A stretch of 64,000 nucleotides of DNA from Hirschia sp. (GTDB lineage: Bacteria; Pseudomonadota; Alphaproteobacteria; Caulobacterales; Hyphomonadaceae): assembly GCA_002709235.1 (NCBI GenBank), contig PAQI01000011.1, positions 85,680 through 149,679 on the forward strand, written 5' to 3'. Below, piece after piece: positions 19,328-28,171 of this stretch (the stretch's first letter is position 1; each line of letters begins with the position of its first letter). Both the position numbers and the translations under genes were made by a program. The notes beneath the pieces are model-generated. The model was not told the origin of the DNA. It made no database searches and saw only the letters and a program-made list of their open reading frames with translations.

Positions 19328-22300
19328 CTACTCTACTGAACCAACATCTTCTGGCACAGCATCTTGCAAATTGTCATCGAATTCAGGCGGCGGACGACTT
19401 GGGTTTTCCATGATGCGACGCAAAAATCCGGGCGTTACAGCAGATAAGGGATTGATCGCTACCCGTGCACGTTCAAGGTTTCCACTGACCGAATACACAA
19501 CGGCAAAGACACCCTCACCCTGACGCGACACGAAAAGATCGCCAATAATCGGAATGCCACCCAGAGCCGAGTTTACACCGAAACTGGGAACGACGACGCC
19601 GTCCAGTCCCAACTCTCCTGAGGACAGCCCCATCCAGCCGCGCAGTGTCAGCCCGAGAGCCGGACCCGAAGCCCGGGCGCCGAGAAAATCAACACGGCCT
19701 TCCCTGAATCGCAATGGCGCGTTGATCTCGGAAAACAACACGCCCTCCCCGGACAACACATCCGTAAGCCCCTGCAAGCTGGCCAGCGAAAAGACCTGTG
19801 CCAACAAAGGTGCGTTTTTCAGCCGTACATCATTCAGCCGGAGTTCTGCAGATCCGACATCCTTTCCGAAACGTCCGGTAAGATTCATGATCCCGCCAAG
19901 CAGATAATCCGTCTTGGTCAACACACGTATGACCCAGCCCGCATCATCAGCACGAAGTGACACGACCCTCTGATCTTCATCGGTTTCCATGGTCGCTTCC
20001 AGGCCTTTACTGTCCGTAATCGACCCCGCAACCAACGCCTTGATAACCTCTCCCTGTTCGGCTTCCAGCACGATCTGGGCGTTCTTCAGTGACGCATCTT
20101 CCCGCAGGATGAGATCATCCACCGCAATACTGACACCGGCATCCGGCCCCGATGCTGGTCGGCCCGATGCGCTCGCCGATGCACCAAAATCCAGAAGGCC
20201 GTCAATCCAGCCCGACGCATTCAACAATGGGCCGGAGACATCGACTGTATAGCGTCCCTGCGTATCCTTCAGTAGCGAACCGCGCAGATCCATACGATCA
20301 CGCGAATAGATACGCTCGATCGTCGCCCTTTCCAGCCCGTTATCAGGCCGCATGAAGACTTCACCTGTGAGTTCCAAACCATCCGATTTGATATCCCCGG
20401 ACGTCGTTGTGCGACCATCAGCATCGCGGGCGTAGCGTAATACGCCGGAGGCAGGCTCATTGACCCGCTTGATCCAACCCACTTCTGAAAGATCGATAGC
20501 TGCACGTGTCAGGTCCAGCCTTGCATCAATTGCCTCAAAGTCCCGGCCTTGTCCCTGTGCCGACAACTGGACCTCGATCTCACCTGCAAGAATATTGCGG
20601 GCAGCCAGGTTGAACGCATTGAGAAAATCCGGAGACACAACTGCCGTCGCCTCAAGGCGCGAGTGACCATCTTCGCCCTCGACCTTGGAAAAGGTTTCGA
20701 CCCAGCTGAATTCAGTCGGTGCCGGCCCGAACCGCCCCTGCCCCCGCAGGATCAGGCCGTCATTATCAACTTCAACATCCACATCGCTGTCGATCAGGCC
20801 AAACCCGCCCGCCAGGCCAGGAACGCTGGCATCGATGAAGCCGCCCTCGACCTCGAATCCGATATCGGTGTCTTCGATCACGGACTGCATGGGCCAGGTA
20901 ATGGTCGCATCCATTCCACCAAACCCCTTGAGCGGATCAATCTCGATGCCAGCTTCGGATGCTGTCTTCAGGCTGGAATTTTCCAGAATCGTCATCAGGG
21001 ATTTGAGATCGCCGCGCCCCGTTGTCTTCAGGACGGCAGTTTCGCCTTCCGGGTGGAATCTGGGAAGGTCGATAGACCCATCATCCATGATCCAGCCACC
21101 AAGCTCTCCCTTCTTGACGTCAATGGTCATGGAATTTCCGCGTAATGTGCCCACACCACTGGCACCGGAAACAGGCGGAACGTCATCCAGAAACGAGACC
21201 TTTGCCCCCTCGACTTCAAACACGAGTTCGAGCGAATCATTGTTCAAATAGCCACGCTCATAGACTTCCGGACGCAGATCCATCTTGAAATCGAGCCGCG
21301 TTGCCGTGCCCTCCAGCACATGATCATCAACCCAGCCGCGAGACATCGCCCCCAGATTCACCGGCCAGAAGTCCAGCACTTCGCGTTTTGATACGCGGCC
21401 CTCGGCTTGCGCATTCAAGCGCGCTGCGAATTTGAGGCGGGGTTCAGGCGGCGGTGTTTCTTCTGTGCCAGCCTGATCCTTCGCGCCTGCGGGCTTGGCT
21501 TCATCGGCTGGGATTGGACGCTCTTCCAGCCACATCCGTCCATTTGCCGTCCCATTCAATGTACCGATGCGTGCAATGGCTCGCTGTATATCGACCGCTT
21601 TTTCCTGCGGGAAGAACACACCGCCCACATCAACCGCTTCAATGTTCCATTCGCGCTCGAATACAGGCGTGACATCAAGATTGATATCGGTGCCGCTCAG
21701 AAAGAACGGGGCGCCTGCATCTTCAGTGTTTTCGGCATTCTCTCCAATATAAGAGCCAAGCTCTGCCCAACCCTTGTATTCGCCGGAAAGACGATCGGTT
21801 TCCAGATGCAGACTGGTCAGATCGAGCTTTCGGCTCGTTACGTCATACAGCAGCTCAAACCCGATCGCAGCGATATCGTAACGCTGCTCATCTCTGGTAA
21901 ACACGCCATTCTCGCTGGCCGCAGAAAACTGCAAACGGCGTAGCCCATCCACTTCGCTGGCTTCACCGCCGAAGACGATGTCGGACCCGCCCTCATATCT
22001 GAATGGCAGATCACGGGCAGTCAGTAATGACGCAATACGCTCTGGGTCTGCCCCGACAATTCCAACTTCAAAGGAAAATTCTTCGACCCCTGGGTCAGTG
22101 TAAAAGGTCAGCTGAATGGCTTCAGGCGCATCTTCTCCTTCAAGGTCAGCAGACACATCGATCATGATGCCGTCGGTGCTGGCCAGCCATTGACCCAATG
22201 TATCACGCGCGCCCCATCTCAGACCGGCAACAGCGTCATGGATCTCGATATCAAACCCGGAAAACTCGACCCGTTCGAATGTGTTGACACCTATTGCCTC

Positions 22301-22795
22301 TCTGAGCGGGGGCAACAGGTCCCTCCAGGCCGCAAGATCAAGTGTCCCCTTCTCCTCGATCCGGATCTGGTCAAGCGGCGCTTCCTGTCCGTAACTCCAG
22401 ACGCCATCAGAATTTCGATAGATATTGGTGCTGCCATCTTCGAGCCGAATCGATTTGACGCGTGCCTTGCCCTTGAACAGGGAGACGGCGTCAAAAGCGA
22501 CCGCACCCCGGGCCGCTTCGACCTGAATCTCGCCGTCTTCATCATATGCGGTTATACCGCGCAGAGTCGCTTCGGCCCGACGCCGGTCACGGGACCATTC
22601 CAGAGCCAGCCCATCAAGCGTGACTTTCCGACCGCCGCGCGCATCGGCAAGCGCCATTTCCACCTGGGGACGCAGGAAATCAAGGTCCAGCGGCCCTTCG
22701 GACAGTCGCCAGGCAAGCGCACCCGCGGATACGATTACCAGCAGTCCAATGACCGCGCACACTTCCAGCAGGAATTTGCCGAGGGAAAACTTCAT
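19328..22795 (-). CDS. YhdP/AsmA-like protein (DUF3971 and AsmA-like C-terminal region)
   Basis: A 1155-residue protein, close to the length of YhdP-type proteins. It has one N-terminal membrane anchor (residues 8-30) and a long repetitive beta-rich periplasmic part. The DUF3971-like core spans about 190-700 and the AsmA-like end about 850-1120 (GIPIIGDLFVSRQGEGVFAV, VAINPLSAVTPGFLRRI). Family members form hydrophobic grooves bridging inner and outer membrane and carry phospholipids outward. The protein ends in an acidic Pro-rich tail. It is transcribed away from the peroxiredoxin gene, with 109 bases between the two starts. Confidence 0.85.
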   Translation of the reverse strand: MKFSLGKFLLEVCAVIGLLVIVSAGALAWRLSEGPLDLDFLRPQVEMALADARGGRKVTLDGLALEWSRDRRRAEATLRGITAYDEDGEIQVEAARGAVAFDAVSLFKGKARVKSIRLEDGSTNIYRNSDGVWSYGQEAPLDQIRIEEKGTLDLAAWRDLLPPLREAIGVNTFERVEFSGFDIEIHDAVAGLRWGARDTLGQWLASTDGIMIDVSADLEGEDAPEAIQLTFYTDPGVEEFSFEVGIVGADPERIASLLTARDLPFRYEGGSDIVFGGEASEVDGLRRLQFSAASENGVFTRDEQRYDIAAIGFELLYDVTSRKLDLTSLHLETDRLSGEYKGWAELGSYIGENAENTEDAGAPFFLSGTDINLDVTPVFEREWNIEAVDVGGVFFPQEKAVDIQRAIARIGTLNGTANGRMWLEERPIPADEAKPAGAKDQAGTEETPPPEPRLKFAARLNAQAEGRVSKREVLDFWPVNLGAMSRGWVDDHVLEGTATRLDFKMDLRPEVYERGYLNNDSLELVFEVEGAKVSFLDDVPPVSGASGVGTLRGNSMTIDVKKGELGGWIMDDGSIDLPRFHPEGETAVLKTTGRGDLKSLMTILENSSLKTASEAGIEIDPLKGFGGMDATITWPMQSVIEDTDIGFEVEGGFIDASVPGLAGGFGLIDSDVDVEVDNDGLILRGQGRFGPAPTEFSWVETFSKVEGEDGHSRLEATAVVSPDFLNAFNLAARNILAGEIEVQLSAQGQGRDFEAIDARLDLTRAAIDLSEVGWIKRVNEPASGVLRYARDADGRTTTSGDIKSDGLELTGEVFMRPDNGLERATIERIYSRDRMDLRGSLLKDTQGRYTVDVSGPLLNASGWIDGLLDFGASASASGRPASGPDAGVSIAVDDLILREDASLKNAQIVLEAEQGEVIKALVAGSITDSKGLEATMETDEDQRVVSLRADDAGWVIRVLTKTDYLLGGIMNLTGRFGKDVGSAELRLNDVRLKNAPLLAQVFSLASLQGLTDVLSGEGVLFSEINAPLRFREGRVDFLGARASGPALGLTLRGWMGLSSGELGLDGVVVPSFGVNSALGGIPIIGDLFVSRQGEGVFAVVYSVSGNLERARVAINPLSAVTPGFLRRIMENPSRPPPEFDDNLQDAVPEDVGSVE

Positions 22796-22904
22796 CCAGT
22801 CCGGCCCGTCCGTTTTAAAGTCGACTCTACATGAGCAGGCGTTTCAACTTGATCGCCTGCCGTGACGCACTAGTACATAAGCATGATTAATAAATGAGGC
22901 GAAC

Positions 22905-23381
22905 ATGAGTGATGTGATTTCTGCAGGACAGTCCGCTCCTGATTTTTCCATGCCAGCGAATGACGACAAAACGATCAGTCTTTCTGATTATGAAGGCAGA
23001 TATTTGGTTTTGTATTTCTATCCCAAGGATTCCACACCCGGCTGCACGACGGAAGCCCGCGAGTTCACGGCGTTCAAGGCCGATTTTGCGGCACTGAATG
23101 CAGAAATCGTCGGCGTCTCGCGCGACAGTGTCCGCAAACACGAGAATTTCATCTCCAATCAGGAACTCGGCATCACGCTGGGATCTGACGAGGACGGCAA
23201 GGTGTGCGAAGATTATGGGGTCTGGGTCGAAAAGAAGAATTATGGACGCACTTATATGGGCATCGCCAGGTCAACATTCCTGATAGGCCCCGATGGAACC
23301 GTGCTCGAAATCTGGCGAAATGTCCGGGTAAAAGGTCATGTAGAGGCCGTCCTGAAATCCTTACAGGCGCACTCCAGCTGA
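22905..23381 (+). CDS. bcp: Peroxiredoxin, Bcp/PrxQ type
   Basis: A 158-residue thiol peroxidase that reduces hydrogen and organic peroxides. The active-site segment YFYPKDSTPGCTTEAREF places the peroxidatic cysteine at C47, with the conserved P and T before it. The usual PrxQ resolving cysteine five residues on is R52 here; the only other cysteine is C101 (VCEDYGVW). It may therefore work as a 1-Cys enzyme or use C101. The C-terminal STFLIGPDG(T) segment is typical. It is a single gene, cytosolic by lack of signal peptide. Confidence 0.93.
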   Translation: MSDVISAGQSAPDFSMPANDDKTISLSDYEGRYLVLYFYPKDSTPGCTTEAREFTAFKADFAALNAEIVGVSRDSVRKHENFISNQELGITLGSDEDGKVCEDYGVWVEKKNYGRTYMGIARSTFLIGPDGTVLEIWRNVRVKGHVEAVLKSLQAHSS

Positions 23382-23461
23382 TATATGACCATTTCTTAAC
23401 AGGACAGCCGCAATTTTTGACGCGAATTTAGTCATCGATTAATATCCCAGGACGAGAATGC

Positions 23462-23479
23462 AGGAGAATGTCTCCTTTT
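23462..23479 (+). terminator. Weak hairpin with short T-run downstream of bcp
   Basis: AGGAGA (23462-23467), three-base loop, TCTCCT (23471-23476) and TTT. It lies 80 bases after the bcp stop. The short T-run makes termination uncertain. The remaining gap up to 23596 must contain the promoter of the peptidase-bactofilin pair. Confidence 0.35.
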
Positions 23480-23596
23480 GGGGTGTGCGATGATGGAATT
23501 TTGCGTTAAGCAGTGTTCTAGAAGTCACACCGACATGGCGGGGAGTCGGTTCTGGTTAGTTGTGTTCTTATAGTAGCGGTCGGGCGATCAATATAA

Positions 23597-24832
23597 ATGG
23601 CGTACGAACTGAAGACTCGAGCGAAAACGCTCTTCGAAAAAGTATTCCCAGAACGACAGATTTATCACCGAAGCGGCGGCTCAGTCCGATATGTATCGGT
23701 ATCTCCCTTCCAGCAGGCCATGTTCGCAACAGGTGCGACGCTGCTTGCAGGCTGGGGAGCATATGCGACCGCCAATGTCGTTCTTCGTGGCCCGACCATG
23801 AACCTCCAGTCAGACGCGGCCGAGCGCAAGATCGCCCGTCTGGAACGCTGGCTGCAGATGTCTCGCGCCAAGGAAGCTGCCGCCCTCTCCCTTCTGGAAG
23901 AAAAATCCCGCGCCTTCACCGAGGCCACCAATGAATTCGAACGCCGCCACGCGACCCTGAAATCACTGTTGAACGCCCTCAAGGGTGATGAAGCCGTCGA
24001 ACAGCACGCCCTGCACGGAAATGGCGGCATTGTTCTCGCCAGTTCCACCATCGAGGAAGCCGATGCGCGCCAGAGCCGCGCCACCTCCCCGATTACCGGC
24101 CGAATGGAAGTCGCCGGCTTCCGCGCCCAAATTGATCAGCTGCGCGATGAGCAAAACGCATTTCTGGATGAAGCAGAAGATCGTGCCGTCGAGCGTGCCG
24201 AACGCCTGCGTGGCGTACTCAGCCTGACAGGCGTGTCCATGGGACGCGTCATGGATCAGGCAACCGCGACACAATTGGGTGGCCCTCTCATTGAAATCGG
24301 TACCGATGGTGCGCATTCCAATGCCATTGACGACGATAGCGGTGAATTCTCCACGCGCGTGCGTGAAGTTGCTGCCCGCCTGGATGAAGCTCGCCTGTTT
24401 GAAGAACTGATCCACGCTTTGCCACTGGGTGCCCCCGTTGGCGTGGAATATCGTGAAACTTCCGGCTATGGGAAACGTCGTGACCCATTTACAGGACGGT
24501 TGGCATGGCACTCCGGCATGGACATGGGTGCGTTCCGTAATGCTCCCGTTGTTGCCTCGGCACCGGGCAAGGTCGTTTTCGCCGGGCGCAAGTCAGGCTA
24601 TGGCCGCGCTGTCGAAGTCGATCACGGCTTCGGTTTCATAACTCGTTACGGACACCTTGCCAGCATCTCTGTAAAAAAAGGGGATATTGTCACATTGGGT
24701 GAAAAGGTTGGTGGTATGGGTACAACTGGTCGGTCGACTGGTGTGCACTTGCACTATGAGGTACACTTCCGCGGCAAGACATATGATCCCCAGAAGTTTT
24801 TGAGAGCCGGTAGACATGTTTACGAAGGGTAA
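23597..24832 (+). CDS. lmdC: Membrane-anchored M23 peptidase, LmdC-like, paired with bactofilin
   Basis: A 411-residue bitopic protein. A short cytoplasmic N-terminus with RQIYHRSGGSVRYVSVSPFQQ-like residues (20-40) precedes a membrane helix at about 41-62, a coiled coil at about 75-200 and a C-terminal LytM/M23 domain (about 290-400). Zinc and catalytic residues are intact: H305 and D309 (HSGMD) and H384-x-H386 (VHLHYEV). M23 enzymes cut peptide cross-links of peptidoglycan. In Hyphomonas neptunium and Rhodomicrobium a protein of this architecture, LmdC, is encoded next to bactofilin BacA and acts with it in stalk and bud growth; the symbol is assigned on this architecture and context. Its end overlaps the bactofilin start by 17 bases. 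Confidence 0.88.
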   Translation: MAYELKTRAKTLFEKVFPERQIYHRSGGSVRYVSVSPFQQAMFATGATLLAGWGAYATANVVLRGPTMNLQSDAAERKIARLERWLQMSRAKEAAALSLLEEKSRAFTEATNEFERRHATLKSLLNALKGDEAVEQHALHGNGGIVLASSTIEEADARQSRATSPITGRMEVAGFRAQIDQLRDEQNAFLDEAEDRAVERAERLRGVLSLTGVSMGRVMDQATATQLGGPLIEIGTDGAHSNAIDDDSGEFSTRVREVAARLDEARLFEELIHALPLGAPVGVEYRETSGYGKRRDPFTGRLAWHSGMDMGAFRNAPVVASAPGKVVFAGRKSGYGRAVEVDHGFGFITRYGHLASISVKKGDIVTLGEKVGGMGTTGRSTGVHLHYEVHFRGKTYDPQKFLRAGRHVYEG

Positions 24833-25301
24833 GACACCTGACAATACGACGCCTCAGCGTCCGGGCGGACAGCAACCGCCTGTCACTCCGAATCTCGATG
24901 CTTCCAAACGTCCACCAGCTGCTAACCGAGCAGGTCCGTCCCTGATCAGCGCTGACGTCACCATGAAGGGTGAGATCACCTCTCAGGGCGAAATTCAGGT
25001 TGATGGATCAATCGAAGGCAATCTTCGTGCGGCTGCTTTGACCATCGGAACAACTGGTGCCGTCAAAGGTGAAGTCTGCGCGGATACCGTGATCATTCGC
25101 GGCTCAGTGACAGGCTCTGTACGCGGCAAGAAGGTTCAGCTTTGCACAGGTGCCAAGGTTGATGGTGACATCACCCATGCCTCCCTCTCCATTGAACCAA
25201 ATGCAATTTTTGAAGGACAGGTCCGCCACTCGCAGGACCCTCTTTCCAGCGCGCCAACATCAAGCACATCGCCCACGACACCGCGTCCGATGGGCTCCTG
25301 A
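24816..25301 (+). CDS. bacA: Bactofilin
   Basis: A 161-residue polymer-forming scaffold protein. A Pro-rich disordered N-terminus (about 1-40) is followed by the bactofilin beta-helix (about 45-140), read from its six-residue periodicity: VTMKGEITSQGEIQVDGSIE, AVKGEVCADTVIIRG, VDGDITHASLSIEP. A disordered Ser/Thr/Pro tail ends the protein. Bactofilins assemble without nucleotides on the inner membrane and position cell-wall enzymes. The 17-base overlap with the M23 gene argues for fixed stoichiometry. A terminator follows 29 bases downstream. Confidence 0.95.
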   Translation: MFTKGKTPDNTTPQRPGGQQPPVTPNLDASKRPPAANRAGPSLISADVTMKGEITSQGEIQVDGSIEGNLRAAALTIGTTGAVKGEVCADTVIIRGSVTGSVRGKKVQLCTGAKVDGDITHASLSIEPNAIFEGQVRHSQDPLSSAPTSSTSPTTPRPMGS

Positions 25302-25329
25302 TCTTCAAGACATCTTACAGATGAACAAA

Positions 25330-25357
25330 GCCGACCTCGCAAGAGGTCGGCTTTTTT
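25330..25357 (+). terminator. Rho-independent terminator after bactofilin gene
   Basis: Perfect 9-base stem GCCGACCTC / GAGGTCGGC with a GCAA tetraloop and TTTTTT. The flanking AA/TT pairs extend it, and it may also serve the convergent lysozyme gene weakly. Confidence 0.9.
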
Positions 25358-25389
25358 GATGACACAACGTAATCAGCGATCCCAGAATA

Positions 25390-26760
25390 TCACGCGATTT
25401 CCGAATCATCCCCGCGAACAAAGAAATAATAAACACCGATCAATCCGAGGATCAGCCCAAGCAGGAACAGCATCGGGCCAAAGGTCACCTGTTGGCGCGA
25501 GACAACCTCTGCCGCCTGGGACTTCAGGAAAAAATCGACCAGCCCCCAGACCATCAAGCCTACGGCACCCGCCATCAACATTCCCCACAAACCCCGATTG
25601 CCCGATGAAGCACTGTCATGCTGGTCGCGATATTCCAGCGCAGTGTTGTCTGTCACCGGAAGGGAAATGATTTCAGTATCATCAATAAATCCAGACCCGC
25701 GTGGCTCGATTTCAGTGGCGGCTTCTTCAGATCGCGTGAAAACTTCGCTTTGATCGGCCAGATCGACAGACAAATCGAACGCATCATGAATTTCGGCGGT
25801 AGCCGTTTTTTTCTTGCTCAAGGGCTGTTCGAAAGCCGTTTCGGACTCTGCTGACATATCCACCCGGTCAGTTACGCTTGGCTCTTTGGCGATTACAGCG
25901 CGAACAGCTTCCAGCATCTGCTCATCAGGGTCCGCGTCACTGTCAGGCTCGGGAGCGATCGGCATTGCCACAACCGGCTCAGGCGTGCCTATCACAGCTT
26001 CTTCACGTTCCAGAACCCGGCTGATGCGCTCCTTTAGCTCGGCAACAGCCTGCTCCGGCGTCTTGTGCTCTGGCGAAGAACGGTCTTCATCTTCGTCATC
26101 ATCGACCGTTTCAGCAGGTCGCGTAACGACTGAAAACCGTGGGCTGTCAGCAAGTGCCTCAACTGCACTGGTAACATTTTCCACCTCTGCCTCAATCTCG
26201 GGTGCCAGCTTTTGCGGCACATGCTCAAGTTCGAGATCTCCGGATTGGTGCCATTGCGGGTCAAACTCTGGCGATATCAGCGGAGTCGGGCAAAGGGCTC
26301 TGCCCTCAGGGTGTTCCAGAAACAATGCTTTTTCAGCCGCGCGGCGGCGCACAAGCGCATCCACAATCATCAGTTGACCATTGATGCGCGCCTTGCGCCA
26401 GGCCTCCATACCCATGGCAGCGGCAATATGTTCGCCACGATTGAGCATGCGCAGGACATCGCTCTGGCGAAACTGGCCAGGAGAGATATTGTACACGAAT
26501 GAGACAAGCGAATTGTATTGATTGGCATTCAGCGGGCTTAGCAGACAATCCTCGATTTCAGCCTCGATCCGACGAATATCATAGATCAAGAGCAGTTCCG
26601 CATCGTCACGGCTGATTCTCACGCCTTCACGCGCTGTACGGACATGTCCATGGCCGATCGTCCAACGGCCATCCGGCAACCGCGTAGAGCGCGCACGGAA
26701 GCCCTCAAAGCTCTTGATCAACTCAAGACCAGCCCGGGTGGTGCGTAGCGGTAAAGTCAT
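25390..26760 (-). CDS. GH24 lysozyme with C-terminal membrane anchor
   Basis: A 456-residue protein. The ATG at 26760 is preferred over a TTG four codons earlier. The GH24 (T4/P22-type) lysozyme domain covers about 1-150: E19 in LELIKSFEGF is the catalytic acid, followed by a D30 region and the TIGHGHV motif, NQYNSLVSFVYNISPGQF and RRAAEKALFL. A long acidic disordered segment (about 165-370) leads to two membrane helices at about 392-412 and 427-447. With the enzyme N-terminal and the anchors C-terminal and no signal peptide, its topology is unusual. It converges on the bactofilin gene. Phage origin is unlikely here because no other phage gene is near; a membrane-tethered muramidase acting with the bactofilin system is an inference. 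Confidence 0.85.
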   Translation of the reverse strand: MTLPLRTTRAGLELIKSFEGFRARSTRLPDGRWTIGHGHVRTAREGVRISRDDAELLLIYDIRRIEAEIEDCLLSPLNANQYNSLVSFVYNISPGQFRQSDVLRMLNRGEHIAAAMGMEAWRKARINGQLMIVDALVRRRAAEKALFLEHPEGRALCPTPLISPEFDPQWHQSGDLELEHVPQKLAPEIEAEVENVTSAVEALADSPRFSVVTRPAETVDDDEDEDRSSPEHKTPEQAVAELKERISRVLEREEAVIGTPEPVVAMPIAPEPDSDADPDEQMLEAVRAVIAKEPSVTDRVDMSAESETAFEQPLSKKKTATAEIHDAFDLSVDLADQSEVFTRSEEAATEIEPRGSGFIDDTEIISLPVTDNTALEYRDQHDSASSGNRGLWGMLMAGAVGLMVWGLVDFFLKSQAAEVVSRQQVTFGPMLFLLGLILGLIGVYYFFVRGDDSEIA

Positions 26761-26845
26761 CGCGTTTGCCAACCTCGACAGAATTCATCTTCAAGCTTGG
26801 TAATTCTGCAAGATACGCGCCTGAGAGTAGAAAAGCGGCCTGAAA

Positions 26846-27496
26846 TCAGAGCGCGAAGGTTTTGGGCACCGAAAATCCAGGAAGCGCCGGAGGCGTTGCA
26901 TCGAACACATTGTTGAACGATGCCGTATCTCCGGTCTTAACGTAAATGCGGGCACGGCTGGCGCGTCCTTCACGTACGACCACAGCAAGCCGCCCGCCGG
27001 TTTTCAGCTGATCAATCCAGGCTGCCGGTACGCGCTCGACTGAGCCATTGATAAAGATGACATCAAAAGGTGCCTGGCTTGGCAGCCCCTCTTCCAGCTT
27101 ACCGGCAACAACATCAGCATTGTCGATATCAAGGCTGTTAAGGCGCTCAGAGGCCGCATTCACAACAGCCTCATCACTCTCAAGTCCCACCACAACAGCT
27201 GCGAGCTGAGACAGGATGGCGGCCGTATAGCCAGAGCCAGACGCGATATCCAGCACTTCATCCTCGGGTCTGATCTGAACCGCCTGCAGCAATTTTGCAA
27301 AATCCCGCGGACGCCACATATACCGGCCATCCGATGTCTTGTGTTCAACTTCCGCATTGGCAAGCGCATGACGCGACTTTGGAAGGAACTCTTCGCGCGG
27401 TATCTGCATCAAAGCCGCATGAATGCGGCGGTCGGTTACGTCACTGGGACGAACCTGAGTGTCAAGCATGGTTTGGCGTGCGGCGACGTCATACAT
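26846..27496 (-). CDS. Protein-L-isoaspartate O-methyltransferase family protein
   Basis: A 216-residue SAM-dependent methyltransferase-fold protein. Motif I (EVLDIASGSGYTAAILSQLA) binds SAM; EFLPKSRHALANAE and FDVIFINGSVERVP are typical of the alphaproteobacterial Pcm-like family. These proteins often lack repair activity, so I do not assign pcm. Position 101-110 reads VVGLESDEAV, the usual acidic ribose-binding loop. GAGG stands 9 bases before the ATG. It lies upstream of the lysozyme on the same strand with 85 bases between. Confidence 0.85.
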   Translation of the reverse strand: MYDVAARQTMLDTQVRPSDVTDRRIHAALMQIPREEFLPKSRHALANAEVEHKTSDGRYMWRPRDFAKLLQAVQIRPEDEVLDIASGSGYTAAILSQLAAVVVGLESDEAVVNAASERLNSLDIDNADVVAGKLEEGLPSQAPFDVIFINGSVERVPAAWIDQLKTGGRLAVVVREGRASRARIYVKTGDTASFNNVFDATPPALPGFSVPKTFAL

Positions 27497-27630
27497 GGAT
27501 ATATACCTCGATTGCCAAAAAACGGGTGTGAGTATAATTGGCTCTTGTCGAATGACGGCTCATATCATAGGCAGAGCACAGAGCAATGCGGCGAAGGGTA
27601 GTTTTCCTTTGCATTGTTCATTTTCCAAGA

Positions 27631-27704
27631 GGCCGCGTGGCGGAGTGGTGACGCAGCGGATTGCAAATCCGTGTACCCCGGTTCGATTCCGGGCGCGGCC
27701 TCCA
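27631..27704 (+). tRNA. tRNA-Cys (GCA)
   Basis: A 74-base cloverleaf: acceptor GGCCGCG pairs with CGCGGCC, T-loop GTTCGATTC, anticodon loop ATTGCAAAT with GCA, and encoded CCA at the end. Confidence 0.95.
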
Positions 27705-27848
27705 GGAAAATGAAAAAGCATGATGGATATTGTGCGCGCTCCCCAATCCATGAACCCCCGAATCAAATGCACCGAACGTCGGTGAGGTTAGCGCACTCCC
27801 AATGTCCGTCTGCTTTTTTTCGCATGTTCGTTTTCTTTTGATTCACAA

Positions 27849-27863
27849 TTAACGGCTCCTTAA
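27849..27863 (+). promoter_or_regulatory. Perfect CtrA-type box TTAA-N7-TTAA
   Basis: TTAA at 27849-27852, seven bases, TTAA at 27860-27863, followed by CC. This matches the full CtrA consensus of Caulobacterales. It lies 63 bases before a strong terminator hairpin on the plus strand. Confidence 0.55.
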
Positions 27864-27869
27864 CCCTGA

Positions 27870-27953
27870 GCGGGCAAGTTGAACTGGTCTTCTCTGAAGA
27901 CACCCCACCATCACCCAACGCCTTGGCGGGAGCTCTGTGCTCCCGCTTTTTTT
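27870..27953 (+). ncRNA. Candidate CtrA-linked small RNA
   Basis: The 5' end is estimated. The stretch holds a first hairpin (GTCTTC-TCT-GAAGAC, 27887-27901), then an unpaired C-rich linker (ACCCCACCATCACCC) that could pair with G-rich ribosome-binding sites, then a strong terminator hairpin. This is the classic layout of a trans-acting small RNA. No open frame of note fits inside. It was not matched to any named RNA family. Confidence 0.45.
27926..27953 (+). terminator. Strong Rho-independent terminator
   Basis: Perfect 8-base stem GCGGGAGC / GCTCCCGC with loop TCTGT, then TTTTTTT. It is too far (222 bases) from tRNA-Cys to be an obvious part of that transcript, which supports a separate short transcript before it. 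Confidence 0.9.
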
Positions 27954-28052
27954 CTGTCTGATCGGTAAATGACAAAAGAATGTCGCGCCATCAGTGAAAT
28001 TGGGATTGCGTCGGGGCACGCCACTCGTTATACAACGCGCCTCTAACGGCAT

Positions 28053-28128
28053 TCCGCGATAGCTCAGTTGGTAGAGCAGTCGACTGTTAATCGACCGGTC
28101 GTAGGTTCGAGCCCTACTCGCGGAGCCA
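28053..28128 (+). tRNA. tRNA-Asn (GTT)
   Basis: A 76-base cloverleaf: acceptor TCCGCGA with TCGCGGA, D-arm AGCTCAGTTGGTAGAGC, anticodon loop CTGTTAA (GTT), T-loop GTTCGAGCC, encoded CCA. Confidence 0.96.
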
Positions 28129-28171
28129 GTTAGCTTTCACATAGATCCTGAAAACCGAGAGACACGCAGAT

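Larger units (their letters stand above)
27705..28052. other. Intergenic region between tRNA-Cys and tRNA-Asn
   Basis: A 348-base gap with no supported protein gene. It holds a perfect CtrA-type box at 27849-27863, two hairpins of a candidate small RNA and a strong terminator at 27926-27953, which are listed separately. Confidence 0.6.

Noticed and set aside
23531-23550. Hairpin CCGAC / GTCGG upstream of the M23 peptidase gene
   Set aside because: The 5-base stem with a 10-base loop is too weak to support a regulatory element or RNA.
25390-26760. Prophage remnant suggested by a GH24 lysozyme
   Set aside because: No holin, spanin, integrase or structural phage gene is near, and the protein has a long linker and C-terminal membrane anchors unlike phage endolysins.
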